From Colletes latitarsis (taxonomy: Eukaryota > Arthropoda > Insecta > Hymenoptera > Colletidae), in contig NC_135146.1 of assembly GCF_051014445.1 (NCBI RefSeq), positions 3,782,001-3,846,000 of the forward strand: a stretch of 64,000 bases of DNA. The letters run 5' to 3'. This document shows, in pieces, positions 36,311-51,300 of the stretch. Each line of letters opens with the position of its first letter. Position 1 is the stretch's first letter. Both the position numbers and the translations under genes were made by a program. The notes beneath the pieces were generated by a model. The model saw nothing but the letters and a program-made list of their open reading frames with translations, had not been told where the DNA came from and did not search any database.

Positions 36311-36708
36311 CTTGGGTCTCGCCATAGTGTGGTACCACACTGAAACAGTGAGTAAAACCTGGATTCAATCTATATTTTAGTGGATAACTCCGGTTAGGTC
36401 AGGGTTAGGTCTGGTTTTTGCCATCACCGGGCTCATACTTTCGCATTTTTCGCTTACTTGTTGGCCATATCCTGGGTGTTTCCTGGTTTGGATCACGTAG
36501 GAATGTTGTACCACACCGAAACGGGCAAGTAAACCCGGTTACGATTAATACTTTAGAGGAAAGCGCCGGTGAGGTCTGGGTTAGGTCTGGTAATTGCAAT
36601 CATCAGGCTCATACTTTCGCATTTTTCACCTACTTGATTGCCAGATCCTGGACTTCGTCTGGCTTGGATCACGTAGTAATGTGGTACCACACTGAAACAG
36701 TGAATTAA
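34219..36708 (+). repeat. Nested tandem duplication, copy C (~2.49 kb)
   Basis: Repeated at 36683-38996. The offset is 2464 bp (14 x 176) on the left, for example 34483 and 36947, and 2288 bp (13 x 176) on the right, for example 35345 and 37633 or 36405 and 38693. Copy C spans the right end of the A/B duplication (36310) and continues about 400 bp beyond it, so this event came after the A/B duplication. Confidence 0.92.
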
Positions 36709-38996
36709 ACCTGGATTTGATCTACATTTTAGAGGATATCACCGCCTAGGTCTGGCTTAGGTCTGGTATTTGTCATTATCTGGCTTATACTTTCTCAATC
36801 TTCGCATAGTTGATGGCCAGATCCTCGGTTTTTTTCTGGTTTGGAACACTTCGCAATGTGGTACCACACAGAGACGGTAGGATAAACCTGGTTTCGATCT
36901 ATATTTTAGAGGAGTACACCGGTTATGTTTGTGTTAGGTCTGGCATTTGCAATCATCTGGCTCATACTTTCGCATACTTCGCATAGTTTTTGGCCAGATC
37001 CTGGTCTTTTTCTGGTTCGGATCACGTTGTAATTTGGTACCACACTCAAACAGTGAATTAAACATGGATTCGATCTATATTTTAGAGGATAGCACCGGTA
37101 AGGTCAGTGTTAGAACTGGTATTTGCCCTCATCTGGCTCATACTTTCGCATATTTCGCGTACTTGTTGGGCAGATCCTGGGGTTTTTCTGGTTTGCAACA
37201 CGTAGTAATGTGGTACCACAATGAAACGGTCGATTAAACCTGGTCTCGATCAATATTTTAGAGGATAACACCGGTTAGGCATGTGTCAGGCCTGGTATTT
37301 GCAATCACCTGGATCATACTTTCGCATTCTTCGCATAGTTGTTGGCCATATCCTGGGCTTTCTCTGGTTTGGATCACGTTGTAGTGTGGTACCACACACA
37401 AACGGTGAGTTAAACCTGGATTCGATCTATATTTTAGAGGATAGCACCGGTTAGGCATGCGTTAGGCCTGGTATTTGCAATCACCTGGCTCATACATTCG
37501 CATTGTTCGCATAGTTGTTGGCCAGATCCTGGGGTTTTTCTGGTTTGGATCACTTTGTAATGTGGTACCACACTGAAGCAGTAAATTTAACCTGGATTCG
37601 ATCTATATTTTAGTGGATTACACCGGTTATGTTTGTGTTATGTCTGGTATTTGCCATCATCTGTCTCAAACGTTCGCATTTTTCGCATAATTTTTGGCCA
37701 GATCCTGGGCTTTTTCTGGTTTGGATCACGTTGTAGTGTGGTACCACACAGAAACAGTGAGTTAAACCTGGATTCGGTCAATATTTTGAGGATAACACCG
37801 GTTAGGTTTGTGTTATGTCTGGTATTTGCCACCATTTGTCTCATACTTTCGCATTTTTCTTGTACTTGTTTGCCATATCCTGGGCTATTTCTTGTTTGGA
37901 TCACGTAGTAATGTGATACCACACTGAAACAGTTTGCTGAACCAGGATTCGATCAATATTTTGTAGGATAACACCGGTTTGGTCTGCGTTAGGTCTGGGT
38001 TATACCCGCACCTGGTTCATACTTTCGCATTCTTCACATACTTGGTGAACAGATCCTGGGCTTTTTCTGGCTTGGGTCTCGTTATAATGTGGTACTACAC
38101 TGAAACAGTGCATTATTCCAGGATTCGATCCATATTTTAGAGGATAACACCGGTTAGGTCATGGTTAGGTCTGGTATTTGTCATCCTCAGGCTCAAACTT
38201 TCGCATTTTCCGCATACTAGTTGGAGAGATCCTGGGCGTTTTCTGGTTTGGATCACGTAGTAGCGTGGTACCACACTGAAACTGTGTATTAATCCTGGAT
38301 TCGATCTATATTTTCGAGGATAACACCGGCTAGGTTTGTGTTAGGTCTGGCATTTACCATCATCTGGCTCATACTTTCGCATTCTTCGCATACATGTTGG
38401 CCAGATGCTGGGCTATTTCTGGGTTGGTTCACGTAGTAATGTGGTACTGCAGTGCAACAGTGAGTTCAACCTGGATTCAATCTATATTTTAGAGGATAAC
38501 ACCGGTTAGGTCAGGGTTAGGTTTGGTATTTGCCATCATCTGGCTCATACATTCGCAATTTTTACATACATGTTAGCCAGATCCTGGGCTTTTTCTGGCT
38601 TGGGTCTCGCCATAGTGTGGTACCACACTGAAACAGTGAGTAAAACCTGGATTCAATCTATATTTTAGTGGATAACTCCGGTTAGGTCAGGGTTAGGTCT
38701 GGTTTTTGCCATCACCGGGCTCATACTTTCGCATTTTTCGCTTACTTGTTGGCCATATCCTGGGTGTTTCCTGGTTTGGATCACGTAGGAATGTTGTACC
38801 ACACCGAAACGGGCAAGTAAACCCGGTTACGATTAATACTTTAGAGGAAAGCGCCGGTGAGGTCTGGGTTAGGTCTGGTAATTGCAATCATCAGGCTCAT
38901 ACTTTCGCATTTTTCACCTACTTGATTGCCAGATCCTGGACTTCGTCTGGCTTGGATCACGTAGTAATGTGGTACCACACTGAAACAGTGAATTAA
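36683..38996 (+). repeat. Nested tandem duplication, copy D (~2.31 kb)
   Basis: This is the second copy of 34219-36708, one monomer shorter; the loss corresponds to about 34.68-34.86 kb of copy C. The right end is at GAATTAA (38996), followed by TCCTGG instead of the ACCTGG that opens the unit. The sequence of A's right end (from about 25.26 kb) is thus present three times in the window. Confidence 0.9.
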
Positions 38997-41732
38997 TCCT
39001 GGATTCGATCTATATTTTAGAGGATAACACCGGTTAGGTCTGGTATTTGCCATCATCTGGCTCATACTATCGCATTTTTCCCATACTTGTTGGCCAGATC
39101 CTGGGCCTTTTCTGGTTTGGATCACGTAGTAATGTGGTACCACACTGAAACAGTGAGTAAAACCTGGATTCATTCTATATTTTAGAGGATAACATCGGTT
39201 AGGTCAGGGTGAGGTCCGGTATTTGCCATCATCTGGCTCATACTTTCGCAATTTTCACATACTTGTTGGCCAGTCCCTGGGCGTTTTCTGGGTTGGATAA
39301 CGTAGAAGTGTGGTACCACAGTGAAACTGTGACCTAAACCTGGATACAATCTATATTTAAGAGGATAACACCGCTTAGGTCAGGGTTAGGTCTTGTCTTT
39401 GTCATCATCTGGCTTATACATTCGCATTCTTCGCATACATGTTGGCCAGATCCTGGGCTTTTTCTGGGTTCGGTCACGTAGAAATGTAGTACCACACTGA
39501 AACAGTGAATTAATCGTGGATTCGATCTAGATTTTGGAGGATAACACCGGTTAGGTCTGGTATTTGCCATCACCTTGCCCATACTTTCGCATTTTTCCCA
39601 TACTTGTTGGCCAGATCCTGGGCGTTTTCTGGTTTGGATCACGTAGTAATGTGGTACTACACTGAAACAGTGAATAAATACTGAGCTCCATCTATATTTT
39701 AGAGGATAACACCGGTTGGGTTAGGGATAGGTCTGGTATTTGCCATCATCTGGCTCTTACTTTCGCATTTTTCGCATACTTGTTGGCCAGATCCTGGGCC
39801 TATTCTGGTTTGGATCACGTAGTAATGTGGTACCACACTGAAACAGTGAGTTAAGCCTAAGTCCGATCAATATTTTAGTTGATACCACCGGTTAGATTAG
39901 GGATAGGTCTGGTATTTGCCATCATCTGGCTCATACTTTCGCATTCTTCGCTTACTTGTTGGCCAGACCCTGGGCGTTTTCTGGGTTGGATAACGTAGAA
40001 GTGTGGTACCACAGTGAAATTGTGAGCTAAACCTGGATACAATCTATATTTTAGAGGATAACACCGGTTAGGTTTCGGATAGGTCTGGTATTTGCCATCA
40101 TCTGGCTCATACTTTCGCATTTCTCGCATACTTGCTGGCCAGATCCTGGGCCTTTTCTGGTTTGGATCACGTAGTAATGTGGTACCACACTGAAACAGTG
40201 AGTAAAACCTGGATTCAATCTATATTTTAGTGGATAACTCCGGTTAGGTCAGGGTTAGGTCTGGTTTTTGCCATCACATGGCTCATACTTTCGCATTTTT
40301 CCCATACTTGTTGGCCAGATCCTGGGCGTTTTCTGGTTTGGATCACGTAGTTTTGTGGTGCCACACTGAAACAGAGAGTTAAACCAGGGTCCGATCTATA
40401 TTTTAGAGGATAACACCGGTTAGGTCTTGGTGAGGTGTGGGATTTGCCCTCATCTCGCACATACTTTCGCTGCATTCGCATACTTGTTGGCCAGATGCTG
40501 GTCTTTTTCGGGGTTGGATCACGTAGTATTATGGTACCACACTGAAACGTTGAATTAATCCTGGATTCGATCTGTATTTTAGAGGACAGCACCGGTTAGG
40601 ATTGGGTTAGGTCTGGTATTTTCCATCATCTGGCTCATACTTTCGCATTGTTCCCATACTTGTTGGCCAGATCCTGGGCGTTTTCTGGTTTCGATCACGT
40701 AGTATTGTGGTACCACAATGAAACTGTGAGTTAAACCTGGATACAATCTATATTTTAGAGGATAACAACGGTTAGGTTTAGGATAGGTCTGGTATTTGCC
40801 ATCATCTGGCTCATACTTTCACATTCTTCGCATAGTGGATTGCAAGATCCTGGGCCTTTCCTCGTTTGGATCACGTAGTAATGTGGTACCACACGGAAAC
40901 AGTGAGTAAAACCTGGATTCAATCTATATTTTAGAGGATAACACCGGTTAGGTCAGGGTTATGTCTGATGTTTACCGTAATCTGGCTCATACTTCCGCAT
41001 TTTTCGCATTCTTGTTGGCCAGATCCTGGGCGTTTTCTGGTTTGGATCACATAGTAATGTGGTACCACACTGAAACAGTGAGTTAATCCTGGATTCCATC
41101 TATATATTAGAGGGTAACACAGGTTAGGCTTGGGTTAGGTCTGGTATTTGCCATCATCTGGCTCATACTTTCGCATTTTTCGCATACTTAATTGCAAGAT
41201 CCTGGGCTTTTTCTGGTTTGGACCACGTAGTAATGTGGTACCGCACTGAAACAGTGAATTAAACCTGGATTCGATCTATATTTTAGAGGATAACACCGGT
41301 TAGGTCTGGGTAAGGTCTGGTGTTTGCCATCATCTTGCCCATACTTTCCCCTTTTTCGCATACTTGTTGGCCAGATCCTGGGCGTTTTCTGGTTTGGATC
41401 ACGTAGTAATGTGGTACCACACTGAAACAGTGAGATAAACCTGGATTCAATCTATATTTTAGAGGACAACACCGGTTAGGTCGGGGTTAGGTCTGGTACT
41501 CGCCATCACCTGGCTTACTTTCGCAATTTTCACATACATGTTAGCCAGATCCTGGGCTTTTTCTGGCTTGGGTCTCGTTGTAATGTGGTACCACACTGAA
41601 ACAGTGAGTTAAACCTGGATTCGATCTATATTTTAGAGGATAACACCGGTTAGGTCGGGGTTAGGTCTGGTACTCGCCATCACCTGGCTTACTTTCGCAA
41701 TTTACACACACATGTTTGCCAGATCCTGGGCG

Positions 41733-44400
41733 TTTTCAGGTTTGGGTCACGTAGTAATGTGGTACCACTCTGCAACAGTGTGCTAAACCTGGATTCAATC
41801 TATATTTTAGAGAATAACATCGGTTAGGTCAGGGTCAGGTCCGGCATTTGCCATCATCAGGCTCATACTTTCGCATTTTTCACCTACTTGATTGCCAGAT
41901 CCTGGGCTTCGTCTGGCTTGGATCACGTAGTAATGTGGTACCACACTGAAACAGTGAGTTAAACCTGGGTCCGATCAATATTTTAGAGTATAACAACGGT
42001 TAGGTATGGGTTATGTCTCGTATTTGCCATCATCTGGCCCATACTTTCGCAATTTTCACCTACTTGTTGGCCAGATCCTGGGCGTTTTCTGGGTTGGATC
42101 ACGTAGTAATGTGGTACCTCGCTGAAACAGTAAGTTAAACCTGGATTCAATCTATATTTTAGAGGATAACACCGGTTAGGTAAGGGTTAGGTTTGGTATT
42201 TGCCATCATCTGGCTCATACATTCGCAATTTTCCCACACTTTTTGACAAGATCCTGGGCGTTTTCCTGGTTTGTATCACGTAGTAATGTGGTACCTCACT
42301 GAAACAGTGAGTTAAACCTGGATGCAATCATAATTTTAGAGGATAACACCGATTAGGTCCGTGTTAGGCCTGGTATTTGCATTCATCTGGCTCATACTTT
42401 CGCAATTTTCACCTACTTGTTGGCCAGATCCTGGGCGTTTTCTGGGTTGGATCACGTAGGAATGCGGTACCTCACTGAAACAGTGAGTTAAACCTGGATT
42501 CAATCTATATTTTAGAGGATAACACCGGTTAGGTCAGGGTTAGGTCTGGTATTTGCCATCATCTGGCTCATACTTTCACATTCTTCGCATACTTGATTGC
42601 AAGGTCCTGGGCTTTTTCTGGTTTGGATAACGTAGTAATGTGGTACCGCACTGGAACAGTGATTAATACCTGGGTCAGATCAATATTTTAGAGGATAACA
42701 CCGGTTAGGTCTGGGTTAGGTCTCGTATATTTTAGAGGATAACACCGATTAGGTCCGTGTTAGGTCTGGTATTTGCAATCATCTGGCTCATACTTTCGCA
42801 CTTTTCACCTACTCGTTGGCCAGATCCTGGGCGTTTTCTGGGTCAAATCACGTAGTAATGTGGTACCTCTCTGAAACAGTGAGTTAAACCAGGATTCAAT
42901 CTATAATTTAGAGGATAACACCGGTTAGGTCAGGGTTAGGTCTGGAATTTGCCATCATCTGGCTCATACATGCGCAATTTTTCCCATACTTTTTGACATG
43001 ATCCTGGGCTTTTTCCTGGCTTGTATCACGTAGGAATGTGGTACCACACTGAAACAGTGAGTTATACCTGGGTCCGATCAATATTTTAGAGGATAACACT
43101 GGTTAGGTTTGGTTTAGGTCTGGTATTTGCCATCATGTGGCTCATACTTTCACATTCTTCGCATACTTGATAGCAAGGTCCTGGGCTTTTTCAGGTTTGG
43201 GTCACGTAGTAATGTGGTACCACTCTGCAACAGTGTGCTAAACCTGGATTCAATCTATATTTTAGAGAATAACATCGGTTAGGTCAGGGTCAGGTCCGGT
43301 ATTTGCCATCATCAGGCTCATACTTTCGCATTTTTCACCTACTTGATTGCCAGATCCTGGGCTTCGTCTGGCTTGGATCACGTAGTAATGTGGTACCACA
43401 CTGAAACAGTGAGTTAAACCTGGGTCCGATCAATGTTTTAGAGTATAACAACGGTTAGGTATGGGTTATGTCTCGTATTTGCCATCATCTGGCCCATACT
43501 TTCGCAATTTTCACCTACTTGTTGGCCAGATCCTGGGCTTCGTCTGGCTTGGATCACGTAGTAATGTGGTACCACACTGAAACAGTGAGTTAAACCTGGG
43601 TCCGATCAATATTTTAGAGTATAACAACGGTTAGGTATGGGTTATGTCTCGTATTTGCCATCATCTGGCCCATACTTACGCAATTTTCACCTACTTGTTG
43701 GCCAGATCCTGGGCGTTTTCTGGGTTGGATCACGTAGTAATGTGGTACCTCGCTGAAACAGTAAGTTAAACCTGGATTCAATCTATATTTTAGAGGATAA
43801 CACCGGTCAGGTAAGGGTTAGGTTTGGTATTTGCCATCATCTGGCTCATACATTCGCAATTTTCCCACACTTTTTGACAAGATCCTGGGCGTTTTCCTTG
43901 TTTGTATCACGTAGTAATGTGGTACCTCACTGAAACAGTGAGTTATACCTGGATGCAATCTATATTTTAGAGGATAACACCGATTAGGTCCGTGTTAGGT
44001 CTGGTATTTGCAATCATCTGGCTCATACTTTCGCATTTTTCACCTACTCGTTGGCCAGATCCTGGGCGTTTTCTGGGTCAAATCACGTAGTAATGTGGTA
44101 CCTCTCTGAAACAGTGAGTTAAACCAGCATTCAATCTATAATTTAGAGGATAACACCGGTTACGTCAGGGTTAGGTCTGGAATTTGCCATCATCTGGCTC
44201 ATACATGCGCAATTTTTCCCATACTTTTTGACATGATCCTGGGCTTTTTCCTGGCTTGCATCACGTAGGAATGTGGTACCACACTGAAACAGTGAGTTAT
44301 ACCTGGGTCCGATCAATATTTTAGAGGATAACACCGGTTAGGTCTGGGTTAGGTCTCGTATTTGCCATCATCTGGCTCATACTTTCGCATTTTTCGCATA
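41733..44400 (+). repeat. Tandem block of about 1.2-1.5 kb, two copies with a 44-bp monomer remnant
   Basis: A run of monomers from about 41741 recurs from 43196 (offset 1455). The offset later becomes 1235 (42908 to 44143). Shared markers are TTTGGGTCACGTAG with CACTCTGCAACAGTGTGC, GAGTATAACAACGG, and the CATGCGCAATTTTTCCC monomer. The first copy contains a remnant unit of only 44 bp between GGATAA words at 42693 and 42737, where GTCTCGTAT is fused to ATTTTAGAGG. The difference in offsets (220 bp) equals one monomer plus this remnant. Confidence 0.8.
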
Positions 44401-47400
44401 CTTGTTGGCCAGATCCTGGGCGTTTTCATGTTTGGATCACATAGTAATGTGGTACCACACTGCAACAGTGAGTTAAACCTGGATTCCACCTGAATTTTAG
44501 AGGATAACACCGGTTAGGTCAGGGTTAGGTCTGGTATTTGCCATCATCTGGCTCATAGTTCACATTTTTGGCATACTTGATTGCCAGATCCTGGGCTTCG
44601 TCTGGCTTGGATCACGTAGTAATGTGGTACCACACTGAAACAGTGAGTTAAACCTGGGTCCGATCAATATTTTAGAGTATAACAACGGTTAGGTATGGGT
44701 TAAGTCTCGTATTTGCCATCATCTGGCCCATACTTTCGCAATTTTCACCTACTTGTTGGCCAGATCCTGGGCGTTTTCTGGGTTGGATCACGTAGTAATG
44801 TGGTACCTCGCTGAAACAGTAAGTTAAACCTGGATTCAATCTATATTTTAGAGGATAACACCGGTTAGGTCAGGGTTAGGTCTGGTATTTGCCATCATGT
44901 GGCTCATACGTTTGCATTTTTCGAATACTTGTTTTTCAGATCCTGGGCCTTTTCTGGTTTGGATCACATAGTAATGTGGTACCACACTGAAACAGTGAGT
45001 TATAACTGGGTCCGATCAATATTTTAGAGGATAACACCGGTTAGGTCAGGGTTAGGTCTGGTATTTGCCATCATCTGGCTCATACTTTCGCATTTTTCGC
45101 ATACTTGTTGGCCAGATCCTGGGCGTTTTCAGATCGGGATCACATAGTAATGTGGTACCACACTGCAACAGTGAGTTAAACCTGGATTCCACCTGAATTT
45201 TAGAGGATAACACCGGTTAGGTCAGGGTTAGGTCTGGAATTTGCTATCATCTGGCTCATACATGCGCAATATTTCCCATACTTTTTGATATGATCCTGGG
45301 CTTGTTCCTGGTTTGTATCACGTAGTAATGTGGTACCTCACTGAAACAGTGAGTTAAACCTGGATAACACCGGTTAGGTCAGGGTTAGGTCTGGTATTTG
45401 CCATCATCTGGCTCATACTTTCACATCCTTCGCATACTTGATTGCAAGGTCCTGGGCTTTTTCTGGTTTGGATCACGTAGGAATGCGGTACCACACTGAA
45501 AGAGTGAGTTAAACCTGGATTCAATCTATATTTTAGAGGATAAGACCGGTTAGGTCAGTGTTAGGTCTGGTATTTGCCATCATCTGGCTCATACTTTTGC
45601 ATCTTTCACCTACTCGTTGGCCAGATCCTGGGCGTTTTCTGGGTTGGATTACGTAGTAATGTCGTACATCGCTGAAAGTGTGTGTTATACCTGGATTCAA
45701 TCTATATTTTAGAGGACAACACCGGTTAGGTCAGTGTTAGGTCTGGTATTTGCCATCATCTGGCTCATACTTTCGCAATTTTCACACACATGTTAGCCAG
45801 ATCCTGGGCTTTTTCTGGCTTGGGTCTCGTTGTAATGTGGTATCACACTGGAACTGTGAATTAAAGCTGGATTCGATCTGTATTTTAGATTATAACGCCG
45901 GTTAGGTTTGGGTTAGGTCTGGTATTTGCCATCATCTGGCTCATACTTTTGCTTTTTTCGAATACTTGTTTTTCAGATCCGGTGCCTTTTCTGGTTTGGA
46001 TCACATTGTAATGTGGTACCACACTGAAACGGTGAGTTAAACCTGGATTCGATCTATATTTCAGAGAATAACACCGGTTAGGTCAGTGTTAGGTCTGGTA
46101 TTTGCCATCATCTGGCTCATACTTTCGCATTTTTCACCTACTCGTTGGCCAGATCCTGGGCGTTTTCTGGGTTGGATCACGTAGTAATGTGGTACCTCGC
46201 TGAAACAGTGAGTTAAACCTGGATTCGATCTATATTTTAGAGGATAACACTGGTTAGGTTTGGTTTAGGTCTGGTATTTGCCATCATGTGGCTCATACTT
46301 TCACATTCTTCGCATACTTGATTGCAAGGTCCTGGGCTTTTTCTGGTTTGGATCACGTAGTAATGTGGTACCGCACTGGAACAGTGATTAATACCTGGGT
46401 CAGATCAATATTTTGGAGGATAACACCGGTTAGGTCTGGGTTAGGTCTCCTATTTGCCATCATCTGGCTCATACATTCGCACTTTTCCCATACTTTTTGA
46501 CAAGATCCTGGCCTTTTTCCTGGTTTGTATCACGTAGGAGCGTGGTACCTCACTCAAACAGTGAGTTAAACCTGGATTCAATCTATATTTTAGTGGATAA
46601 CACCGGTTAGGTCAGTGTTAGGTCTGGTATTTGCCATCATCTGGCTCATACTTTCGCATTTTTCACCTACTCGTTGGCCAGATCCTGGGCTTTTTCTGGT
46701 TCGGATCACGTAGTAATGTGGTACCGCACTGGAACAGTGATTAATACCTGGGTCAGATCAATATTTTAGAGGATAACACCGGTTAGGTCTGGGTTAGGTC
46801 TCGTATTTGCCATCATCTGGCTCATACATCCGCACTTTTCCCATACTTTTTGACAAGATCCTGGCCTTTTTCCTGGTTTGTATCACGTAGGAACGTGGTA
46901 CCACACTGAAACAGTGAGTTATACCTGGGTCCGATCAATATTTTAGAGGATAACACCGGTAAGGTCGAGGTTAGGTCTGGTATTTGCCATCATCTGGCTC
47001 ATACTTTTGCATTTTTCGCATACTTGTTGGCCAGATCCTGGGCTTTTTCTGGTTCGGATCACGTAGTAATGTGGTACCACACTGAAACAGTGAGTTATAC
47101 CTGGGTCCGATCAATATTTTAGAGGATAACACCGGTAAGGTCTGGGTTAGGTCTCGTATTTGCCATCATCTGGCTCATACTTTCGCATTTTTCGCATACT
47201 TGTTGGCCAGATCCTGGGCCTTTTCTGGTTTGGATCACATAGTAATGTGGTACCACACTGAAACTGTGAGTTAAACGTGGATTCGATCTATATTTCAGAG
47301 AATAACACCGGTTAGGTCGAGGTTAGGTCTGGTATTTGCCATCATCTGGCTCATACTTTTGCATTTTTCACCTACTCGTTGGCCAGATCCTGGGCGTTTT

Positions 47401-48360
47401 CTGGGTTGGATCACGTAGTAATGTGGTACCTCACTGAAACAGTGAGTTATACCTGGATTTTGTCTATATTTTACAGGATAACACCGGTTAGGTCAGAGTT
47501 AGGTCTGGTATTTGCCATCATCTGGCTCATACTTTCGCAATTTTCGCACACATGTTAGCCAGATCCTGGGCTTTTTCTGGCTTGGGTCTCGTTGTAATGT
47601 GGTATCACACTGGAACTGTGAATTAAAGCTGGATTCGATCTATATTTCACATTATACCGCCGGTTAGGTTTGGGTTAGGTCTGGTATTTGCCATCATCTG
47701 GCTCATACTTTTGCTTTTTTCGAATACTTGTTTTTCAGATCCGGGGCCTTTTCTGGTTTGAATCACATAGTAATGTGGTAGCTCACTGAAACAGTGACTT
47801 AAACCTGGATTCAATCTATATTTTAGAGGATAACACCGGTTAGGTCAGTGTTAGGTCTGGTATTTGGCATCATCTGGCTCATACTTTCGCATTTTTCACC
47901 TACTCGTTGGCCAGATGCTGGGCGTCTTCTGGGTTGGATCACGTAGTAATGTGGTACCTCGCTGAAACAGTGAGTTAAACGTGGATTCGATCTATATTTC
48001 AGAGAATATCACCGGTTAGGTCGAGGTTAGGTCTGGTATTAGCCATCATCTGGCTCATACTTTCGCAATTTTCACACACATGTTAGCCAGATCCTGGGCT
48101 TTTTCTGGGTTGGATCACGTAGTAATGCGGTACCACACTGAAACAGTGAGTTATACCTGGATTCTGTCTATATTTTACAGGATAACACCGGTTAGGTCAG
48201 TGTTAGGTCTAGTATTTGCCATCATCTTACTCATACTTTCGCATTTTTCACCTACTCGTTGGCCAGATCCTGGGCGTTTTCTGGGTTGGTTTACGTAGTA
48301 ATGTGGTACGTCGCTGAAACAGTGAGTTAAACCTGGGTCCGATCAATATTTTAGCGGATA

Positions 48361-51300
48361 AAACCGGTTAGGTCTGGGTTAGGTCCCGTGTTTGCCATCA
48401 TCTGGCTCATACTTTCGCATTCTTCGCATACTTGTTGGCCAGATCCTGGGCGTTTTCTGGTTTGGATCACGTTGTGGTGTGGTACCACACTGAAACAGTG
48501 AATTAGTCCTGAATTCGATCTATATTTTAGAGGATAGCAGCGGTTAGGTTTGGGTTAGGTCTGGTATTTGCAATAATCTGGCTCAAAGATTCGCATTTTC
48601 GCATACCTGTTAGCCAAATCCTGGGAGTTTTCTGGTTTGGGTCACGTGGAAATGTGGTACCGCACTGAATCAGTGAATTAAACCTGGATTCGATCTATAT
48701 TTTAGAAGATAACACTGGATAGGTCTGGGTTATGTCTGGGTTTTGCCCTCATCTGGCTCATACTTTCACATTTATCGCATACTTGATTGGAAGATCCTGG
48801 GCAATACTGGTTTGGATCACGTAGTAATGTGGTACCGCAGTGATACAGTGAGTTAAACGGTGGTCCGATCAATATTTTAGATGACAACACCGGTTAGGTC
48901 TGGGTTAGGTTTCTTATTTGCCATCATCTGGCTCATACTTTCGCATTTTTCGCATACTTGTTGGCCACATCCTGGGCTTTTTCTGGTTTGGATCACGTAG
49001 TAATGTGGTATCACACTGCAACAGTGAGTTAAACCTGGATTCAGTCTATATTTTAGAGGATAACACCGGTTAGGTCAGGGTTAGGTCTGGTATTTGCCAT
49101 TATCTGGCTCATTCTTTCACATTCTTCGCATACTTGATTGCAAGATCCTGGGCGGTTTCTGGTTTGGATCACGTAGTCATGTGGTACCACACTGAAACAG
49201 TGAGTTAAACCTGGATTCAATCTATATTTTATAGGATAGCAGCGGTTAGGTTTGTGTTAGGTCTGGTATTTGCCATCATCTGGCTCATACTTTCACATTT
49301 TTCGCATACTTGATTGCAAGATCCTGGGCCTTTTCTGGTTTGGATCACATAGTAATGTGGTACCACACTGCAACAGTGAGTTAAACCTGGATTCGATCTA
49401 TATTTTAGAGGATAACAACGGTTGGGGCAGTGTTAGGTCTGGTATTTGCTATCATCTGGCTCATACTTTCGCATTTTTCGCATTCTTGTTGGCCAGATCC
49501 TGGGCGTTTTCAGGTTTGGATCACATAGTAATATGGTACCACACTGAAACAGTGAGTTAAACCTGGATTCAATCTATATTTTATACGATAGCAGCGGTTA
49601 GATTTGGGTTAGGTCTGGTATTTGCCATCATCTGGCTCATACTTTCACATTTTTCGCATACTTGATTGCAAGATCCTGGGCCTTTTCTGGTTTGGATCAC
49701 GTAGTAATGTGGTACCACACTGATACAGTGAGTTAAACGGTGGTTCGATCAATATTTTAGGGGATAAAACCGGTTAGGTCTGGGTTAGGTCTGGTATTTG
49801 CCATCATCTGGCTCATACTTTCGCATTTCTCGCATTCTTGTTGGCCAGATTCTGTGCTTCTTCTGGATTGGATCACGCAGTAATGTGGTAACACACTAAA
49901 TCTGTGAGTTAAACCTGGGTCCGATCAGTATTTTAGAGGATAACACCGGTTAGGTCAGGGTTAGGTCTCTTATTTGCCATCATCTGGCTCATACTTTCGC
50001 ATTTTTCGCATACTTGTTGGCCAGATCCTGGGCGTTTTCAGGATTGGATCACATAGTAATATGGTACCACACTGAAACAGTGAGTTAAACCAGGATTCAA
50101 TCAATATTTTATAGGATGGCAGCGGTTAGGTTTGGGTTAGGTCTGGTATTTGCCATCATCTGGCTCATACCTTCGCAATTTTCACTTACATGTTAGCCAG
50201 ATCCTGGGCTTTTTCTGGCTTGGGCCTCGTTGTAATGTGTTACCACACTGGAACTGTGAATTAAAGCTAGATTTTATCTGCATTTTAAATGATAACGCCG
50301 GTTAGGTAAGGGTTAGGTTTGGTATTTGCCATCATGTGTCTCATGCTTTCACATTTTTCGCATTCTTGATTGCAAGATCCTGGGCTTTTTCTGGTTTGGA
50401 TCACGTAGTAATGTGGTACCGCACTGCAACAGTGAGTTAAACCTGGTTTCAATCTATATTTTAGAGGATAACACCGGTTAGGTCAGGGTTAGGTCTGGTA
50501 TTTGCCATCAACTGCCTCATACTTTCTCAATTTTCACACAAATGTTAGCCAGATCCTGGGCTTTTTCTGGCTTGGGCCTCGTTGTAATGTGGTACCACAC
50601 TGAAACAGTGAGTTAAACATGGGTCCGATCAATATTTTAGGGGATAAAACCGGTTAGGTCTGGGTTAGGTCCCGTGTTTGCCATCATCTGGCTCATACTT
50701 TCGCATTTTTCGCATACTTGTTGGCCAGATCCTGGGCGTTTTCTGGTTTGGATCACGTTGTGGTGTGGTACCACACTGAAGCAGTGAATTAGTCCTGAAT
50801 TCGATCTATATTTTAGAGGATAGCAGCGGTTAGGTTGGGGTTAGGTCTGGTATTTGCAATAATCTGGCTCAAACATTCGCATTTTCGCATACTTGTTAGC
50901 CAAATCCTGTGAGTTTTCTGGTTTAGGTCACGTGGAAATGTGGAACCGCACTGAATCAGTGAATTAAACCTGGATTCGATCTATATTTTAGAAGATAACA
51001 CTGGATAGGTCTGGGTTAGGTCTGGTATTTGCCATCATCTGGCTCATTGTTTCACATTTTTCGCATACTTGATTGCAAGATCCTGGGCGGTTTCTGGTTT
51101 GGATCACGTAGTCATGTGGTACCACAATGAAACAGTGAGTTAAACCTGGATTCGATCTATATTTTAGGGGATAGCACCGGTTAGGCCAGGGTTAGGTCTG
51201 GTATTCGCCATCATCTGGCTCATACTTTCGCATTTTTCGTATACTTGTTGGATAGATGCTGGGCCTTTTCTGGTTTGGATCACGTAGTAATGTGGTATCA

